Below, in pieces: positions 59,801 through 64,000 of a DNA stretch of 64,000 bases. The position numbers were made by a program, and so were the translations under genes. Source of the stretch: Rhododendron vialii (Eukaryota > Streptophyta > Magnoliopsida > Ericales > Ericaceae); assembly GCF_030253575.1 (NCBI RefSeq), contig NC_080567.1, forward strand, positions 32,314,501 through 32,378,500. The letters are read 5' to 3'. Every line of letters begins with the position of its first letter. Position 1 is the first letter of the stretch. The notes under the pieces are model-generated. The model was not told the origin of the DNA. It worked only from the letters and a program-made list of their open reading frames with translations, and searched no databases.

Positions 59801-62293
59801 TCGTCTATAATCTAAGGTAGAAATCATACTACTGCTGTTTTCAGAAATTCAGTAACCACCGTTCTTACCGTTACAGCATTCTACTGCTGTTTTTGAAAAC
59901 TATTAGACCAACTTTAATGCATTAAATAAGCATGAGTGTGATGTTTTCTACCTTTCAATCGGCCTGATGTTTGATACAGACACGTTTTCCATGATCTCAG
60001 GTCTTATATCTCCATTTATTATTTAACCATTCAGATATCATAAAGATCACTAAATTCTGGCGGCGTTGGATACATGGATATAGAACAATCCCATATAATC
60101 AAAACGACCATCCTCTCTTAATTTCCTGGTCCCAAACACCGCGCATTGTGGAATAATATGAACCTACCACACTGTGTCACAAACTAAATATTTATCAGTA
60201 ATACCTATCTCTCTGATATTCCAGAAGAGCATAAAATAAAGGCATTGCTCTACATTTTATAGCATGTGTGGATGTTCTTTTCCGAAGTTTTCTTTTCCAA
60301 GTAAAAAACTATCCCACCATAAAGAAACACTTATTCCCACATTGTGATTGTTTCGAAACAAAGACGCTACTACAGAAGCACACTAAACAGTTATAGTGTC
60401 CTCCATAGCGTAATTCCTAATTCAAACAAATTCTCTCGATTCTACTAAGATTCTGATGCAATAGGATTTAGGGGTATTGTTGTCATTTTAGTGTCTTTAG
60501 TGTGTGTAGGGTTTTGAGTCTATAAATAGGTGTCTTGTGCCCCCATTAGTTAGTGTTTTTTTTTACGTATTGATAAAAGAATATAGAGAGCTTTTGCTCC
60601 TTATATCCCATTTTGGGATTTATCACTCTTATGAATCTATCCCTTGATTTGATTGCATCAGACTCCTAATGCTATGTTTGGATGAGTTTTTGAGAAATTT
60701 TTTGGAGAGAGAAATGAGAGTAATGATTGCAAGTAGGGGTATTGAGTGGAGAGAGATAGAGAGAGAAATGAGAATAATAATTGGAGATAGGGTAATGAGT
60801 GAAGAGTAATGATTGGAAGTAGGAGAAATGAGTATTTTTTGAGTTGAATTTTTTTTTTCAAAAGGGGAAACAAACAAGGCATAAGTTGCTTCAGCTCAAC
60901 CGGATGCCGTTTGAACCGCATAGGGATTGGAAAGGATCCAGATAGGGGAGCTCAAACTGGCTCATAAGAGAAGGTTAGGGGAGAACATGGAGGCGATAAC
61001 CTTAGAAGCCATGGGAGCCAGTAGAGCCAGCCCAGTCAGCGACTTGGTATCCGAGAATGAAAAGAAGATGGTTAACGGTCCCTGAGTGACGGTCAGGCCA
61101 AGAGAACCCTTCAGATATCGCAAGATGCATTTTACAGCCCGGGGATTTACCGTGGCGAGGGGCCGAGGCCATTCATGAACTGACAAACTTGATCAACGGC
61201 ATAACAGATGTCAGGTTTGGTGAGAGTGAGGTACTGAAGGGCGCCCTCAATTCCTCCCGGAATATCATTAGAATCGTAATACCTCTACCAAATCTAGCAA
61301 TGGCTCTCAGTTCGACTGATAGAAACACATACAAACTCCATATTTTCTCAGATATCATGTAGAACTGAATACTAGTCAAACTTCTCTTCCTATAAAAAAG
61401 CAATACAATACAATACAATGCACAAACCAAACAGCACCTCAATTTCTCAGTGGCCATGTAGAACTGAATACTGGTCTAACTTCTCTTTTAGAAAGGCAAT
61501 ACAATGCGATGCACGAACCAGATATTACCTCAATACTCATAAAACCTCTACTGAATCTAACCACCGCCCCCATTTCAACTGATAAAAATGCATAAAGCCT
61601 CGAGCTTTTCTCAGTGACCATATACAACTGAATACTGTTCCAATTTTTCTTCGTAAAAACAAAATACAGTGCCACTATGCACGAACCGAATGTGATTCAA
61701 ATCATAACAGTCTCTACAGAAACTACCGAATCTAACAACCGCTCTCAGTTCAACGGATAAAAGGCATAGAAACTTGATATTTTGTCAGTGAATCAGTGAC
61801 CGTATGGAGCTAAATGCTGGTCTAAATTCAGTGACCATATAGAACTAAATACAAGTCTAAGTTTTCTTCATTCAAAAGAAACAAAACCATACGAGCGCGA
61901 ACCGAATAATACCTGAATTTCCCTCCTTATATCGCCGAAGTCGTAAAACCTCTTCCCAGGCAAGTGCAAGAACTCGCCGTACTCCTCCTCGGTGCCATCC
62001 GGCTTGCGCTTAATCTGCAGGAGCTGGAGCACGAGCGGACGCCGCGTGCAGATGTCGGAGCCCCTGGGGAGGAAGTCGCGGCCGACGAGGGCCTCGAGGA
62101 CGCTGGACTTGCCGCTGCTCTGGCTGCCGACGACGGCGACCTGGGGGAGCTCGATCGTGGACTGGCTACCGAGCTGGGCGAATATGTCCTGGAGCTTGTT
62201 CACGATTGGGATCACGGAGTGGCCTAAGGGAGCGGCATTGGAGGAGGGAGGGGAAGGGGAGGGTTGAGATGAAGTAAGCGGTTCGTCGGCCAT
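50804..62293 (-). CDS. DRP3: Dynamin-related GTPase, DRP3 type (organelle fission)
   Basis: Twenty exons on the minus strand: 61913..62293, 59368..59650, 59208..59236, 59009..59110, 58364..58432, 58219..58278, 57220..57333, 55890..55938, 55643..55752, 55070..55162, 54852..54944, 54630..54767, 54040..54141, 53813..53908, 53649..53691, 53083..53216, 52805..52951, 52153..52205, 51892..51991 and 50804..51082. Phases all fit, giving 824 residues. The GTPase domain shows G1 GSQSSGKSS (residues 56-64), G2 Thr in ICTRRP, G3 DLPG and G4 TKLD (split over exons 3/4). Middle-domain blocks ([17 protein letters not shown]) and the GED ([29 protein letters not shown]) follow. There is no PH or Pro-rich domain, and the Ser-rich tail [14 protein letters not shown] fits DRP3A/B, which constrict mitochondria and peroxisomes. 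The intron after exon 7 appears to use a GC donor. Confidence 0.95.
53366..53607. mobile_element. Stowaway-like MITE in a DRP3 intron (53217-53648)
   Basis: Flanking TA at 53364-53365 and 53608-53609. The ends atccctctgtcccaaaattt and its inverse aaattttggggagagggagt frame 242 bp. Confidence 0.8.
57218..57219 (-). other. GC 5' splice site of DRP3 intron 7
   Basis: On the gene strand exon 7 ends GAGTCAAAG and the next bases are GCAGGACTT. The following exon starts at 55938 with GCTGGTCAGGG after a normal AG. Joining at AAG/GCT gives [12 protein letters not shown], which fits the family without gain or loss. No GT nearby keeps the frame and the conserved residues, so a GC-AG intron is the simplest reading. 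Confidence 0.75.
60454..60660 (-). mobile_element. Short solo LTR-like element in DRP3 intron 1
   Basis: A 207-bp segment begins TGATGCAAT and ends ATTGCATCA, the TG...CA inverted ends of an LTR. It is flanked by gattc and gactc (four of five bases alike). It contains tataaatagg near 60520 on the plus strand, like an LTR promoter. No internal region or second LTR is present. The size would suit a TRIM-type retrotransposon. Strand is uncertain. Confidence 0.55.
60670..60881. mobile_element. Tourist-like MITE in DRP3 intron 1
   Basis: TAA flanks both sides (60667-60669 and 60882-60884). The ends tgctatgtttg and caaacaaggca are inverted repeats. The interior is GA-rich with repeated gagagagaaatgag and atgattg motifs. 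Related sequence occurs near 17480-17680 and 18890-19000. Confidence 0.75.
60962..61260 (-). pseudogene. Ty1/copia polyprotein fragment (RT end / RNase H start) in DRP3 intron 1
   Basis: The minus strand reads [22 protein letters not shown], a hallmark of the region after the copia reverse transcriptase, then shifts frame near 61150 and continues [17 protein letters not shown]. The frameshift and lack of flanking domains show a decayed fragment. It lies in the same orientation as DRP3. Confidence 0.8.
61284..61905. repeat. Degenerate tandem repeats in DRP3 intron 1
   Basis: A block like ctaccgaatctaacaaccgc with tctcagttcaac and gataaaa following appears near 61284, 61549 and 61723. A block like agaactgaatactggtctaa appears near 61362, 61461, 61623, 61806 and 61842. 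Spacing is irregular, so the array has been scrambled or partly deleted. Confidence 0.7.
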
Positions 62294-64000
62294 AGATAGG
62301 AATCGATGTGGATGCGAGAGAGAGAGGAGAGGGGAGTTGTGGAGATCGGTGAAACCCTAGAGAGGCGTGAGAGGTGTGGGACGGTGGAGGGGGTGGGGAG
62401 AGAGAGAGTTTGAAATTTTTTTGGAGAAAGGGGTGAAGAGGCTCTTTTTTTTCGTGGCGCCCAATCAAGAGAGAGGGTTGATTGGATTTGGGGTGGGGTG
62501 GTGTGGTTCTAGACTTCGATTGGGTTTATGCTGGATTGATTAGTTTTTTTTTTTTTTTTTGGGTGCACGTGTTATCCGTCGTTGATTTGGACCGTCCAAA
62601 CGTATTTCGAACTGTTTGAATTTTGGACAATTCAGACAGTTCGGATTTTAAAATATTGAGATGAGGGGAGAGAGGACATAAATATAGACCATTCAAAACA
62701 CGTTTAGACAGTCTGGATCACCGACGAATACCACCACATGATATCCGCTCGGTACCTAAAAACTTCTCGATCATTGGGCTCGTATAGATGGAATGACACT
62801 CCCCATACACCGTTGACCGTTCCAATGATAAGGTTCCGTTTGGAACTTGTGGGAAGAAAAAATGGAAAAGAAGAGAAAATAATAGGGAGGAAAAATACTA
62901 GTGGGAAATTTTGAAGAGATATTGAGAGGAAAGTTGTGCCAGACTATGAAAATTATCGTAGCCCTCTCTTTGGAACCGAAAAAGGTGAAAATTTTCATTC
63001 TCTTCCTTTAGAACCAAACAAGGAGAGAGAAAATTTTAAATTTTTTCCTTTCTTTTTCACGTATTTCCACAAGTTAAAAAAGAGCCTAAAACACGTGTTT
63101 TTTAAAATAAGGAAAATCAGTTTTTTAATAAAGTCGAAAAAATTTGTCAACGTCGGGTAACTTGTCAAAAATTAATGCATTATTTTTAAATTCTTATTTT
63201 GCAAAGCAGAATATTGAGTTGTTAAGGAATGAAATCATCTTCGATTTTTGTTAAAGGACTCGTCACTATACCCACTCCGTGGTGCATATATGAAAAAAAA
63301 ATACGATATATGTTAATTTGTGACATTTCCCTCATAATATCCTTAAATTCTTTACAAATCACAACTCCACTAGGCTGATTTGGCTTAATATTGAAGTCGA
63401 ACTTTTTTTTTCTTATTTAATTTTTTAGCATTTATTAATATATATATATATTTTAAATTTATTAGTTCATCCCAACAAGAGAAATTTAATGAGTAAAAAT
63501 TTATTATCTAATGTGAAGTGATATTTTTGCCCCTAAGGTTTGGGGAAAATTCAAACGTGAAAAGCACATGGAAGATTTTTTTTTGTCTGATTTTCGAACC
63601 TCCGTTAATGATCAGACCTTATAGATTGAAATTGAGTAGTTGAAGGACAAAATGGGTGCTTTTCATAATTTAAGGATGAAATCAAAACTTTTTGCATAGG
63701 TTTGGGGGAGAAATTTGAAACTAACCCTTTAATTTACATTTACATAAACTATGTGGAATCACCATAGCTTTATTATCTTTAATCAACACTTTATTGGTTT
63801 ATAATAAAAATTTTGTTAATAACTCAAGTGTCCACAGTAATTTATGCACATGTGATTAGACTTCTGCTATACTGAAGGGTAAAAATCAAGCTTTTATTCC
63901 ACTGGAACCCAATTGTTTGGCCAAGTGGAAATTTTATTTGGTGGTCCACCGGCACAGCTTAGTCGTGTCCTCACTCTCACTCTCACCTCGCGTTTACGAG
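62294..64000. promoter_or_regulatory. 5' flank of DRP3 to the end of the window
   Basis: Contains the DRP3 promoter and leader (CT/GA-rich just upstream of the ATG), an imperfect foldback at about 62560-62760, and AT-rich sequence beyond 62800. No further gene was recognised. Confidence 0.5.
62560..62760. repeat. Imperfect foldback in the DRP3 upstream region
   Basis: The left side gttatccgtcgttgatttgg and accgtccaaacgt is inverted on the right as aaaacacgtttagacagtct with ggatcaccgacgaat. Arms are imperfect. No target duplication was seen. Confidence 0.5.

Noticed and set aside
61964..62267. Plus-strand open frames opposite DRP3 exon 1
   Set aside because: Shadow frames of the GC-rich GTPase exon; no splice context or family resemblance.
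1..64000. CRISPR arrays, bacterial operons, rRNA or tRNA genes, viral insertions
   Set aside because: Read for repeats with regular spacers and for characteristic RNA or viral motifs; none was seen. Direct repeats present are explained by duplications and transposons.

Overview
This window is nuclear DNA from a flowering plant, very probably a eudicot. The genes have short exons joined by GT-AG introns with AT-rich sequence. The left edge carries the 3' end of a TIR-NBS-LRR-type resistance gene with a C-JID (post-LRR) domain, a class characteristic of eudicots. Non-coding DNA is crowded with MITEs, foldback elements and CT/GA microsatellites. The species cannot be named from the sequence. All exon models below were built by hand from splice signals, reading frame and recalled family sequences; no alignment or transcript was available.

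Layout, left to right. (1) 1-1449, +: 3' end of a TNL gene with an in-frame TAG inside the C-JID domain. (2) 3649-7854 and 10965-16509, both -: a tandem duplicate pair of COPI-associated/TVP15-like Golgi membrane protein genes. The duplication includes promoter and 3' flank. A non-autonomous Mutator-like element with a 9-bp target duplication (8234-9656) lies between them, and intron 2 of the second copy holds a nest of a PIF/Harbinger transposon, a Tourist-like MITE and a split Stowaway-like MITE. (3) 16730-21190: a gene-poor stretch with an 839-bp near-perfect foldback element and its 10-bp target duplication. (4) 21199-25225, +: beta-ureidopropionase (PYD3). (5) 26886-28219, -: nicotinamidase (NIC1). 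(6) 29629-32066, +: redox-loop-less plastid fructose-1,6-bisphosphatase II. (7) 34554-39507, +: five-KH-domain protein of the HEN4 type. (8) 40445-41923, -: Costars/ABRACL-like protein. (9) 43719-48634, +: TIFY-CCT-GATA transcription factor (ZML type). (10) 50804-62293, -: 20-exon dynamin-related protein of the DRP3 type, including one apparent GC-AG intron and a first intron full of retroelement debris. 62294-64000 is its 5' flank.

The genes are mostly housekeeping genes with separate jobs: ER-Golgi membrane traffic, reductive pyrimidine catabolism, NAD salvage, plastid carbon metabolism, floral pre-mRNA processing, actin regulation, light-related transcription, and mitochondrial/peroxisomal fission. 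They are not an operon or biosynthetic cluster. From recalled Arabidopsis gene order, PYD3, cpFBPaseII and HEN4 are consecutive on chromosome 5 and Costars/DRP3A are consecutive on chromosome 4. The window therefore looks like an ancestral gene order later split between duplicated blocks, with NIC1 sitting between PYD3 and cpFBPaseII.

I found no wholly new biological system. The most notable observations are the nested transposons within one intron, a Harbinger element whose two ORFs are fused by an apparent internal deletion, two foldback/Mutator-like elements with readable target duplications, CT microsatellites abutting three different 5' splice sites, a GC-AG intron, and an uninterrupted run of 34 G inside a MITE.
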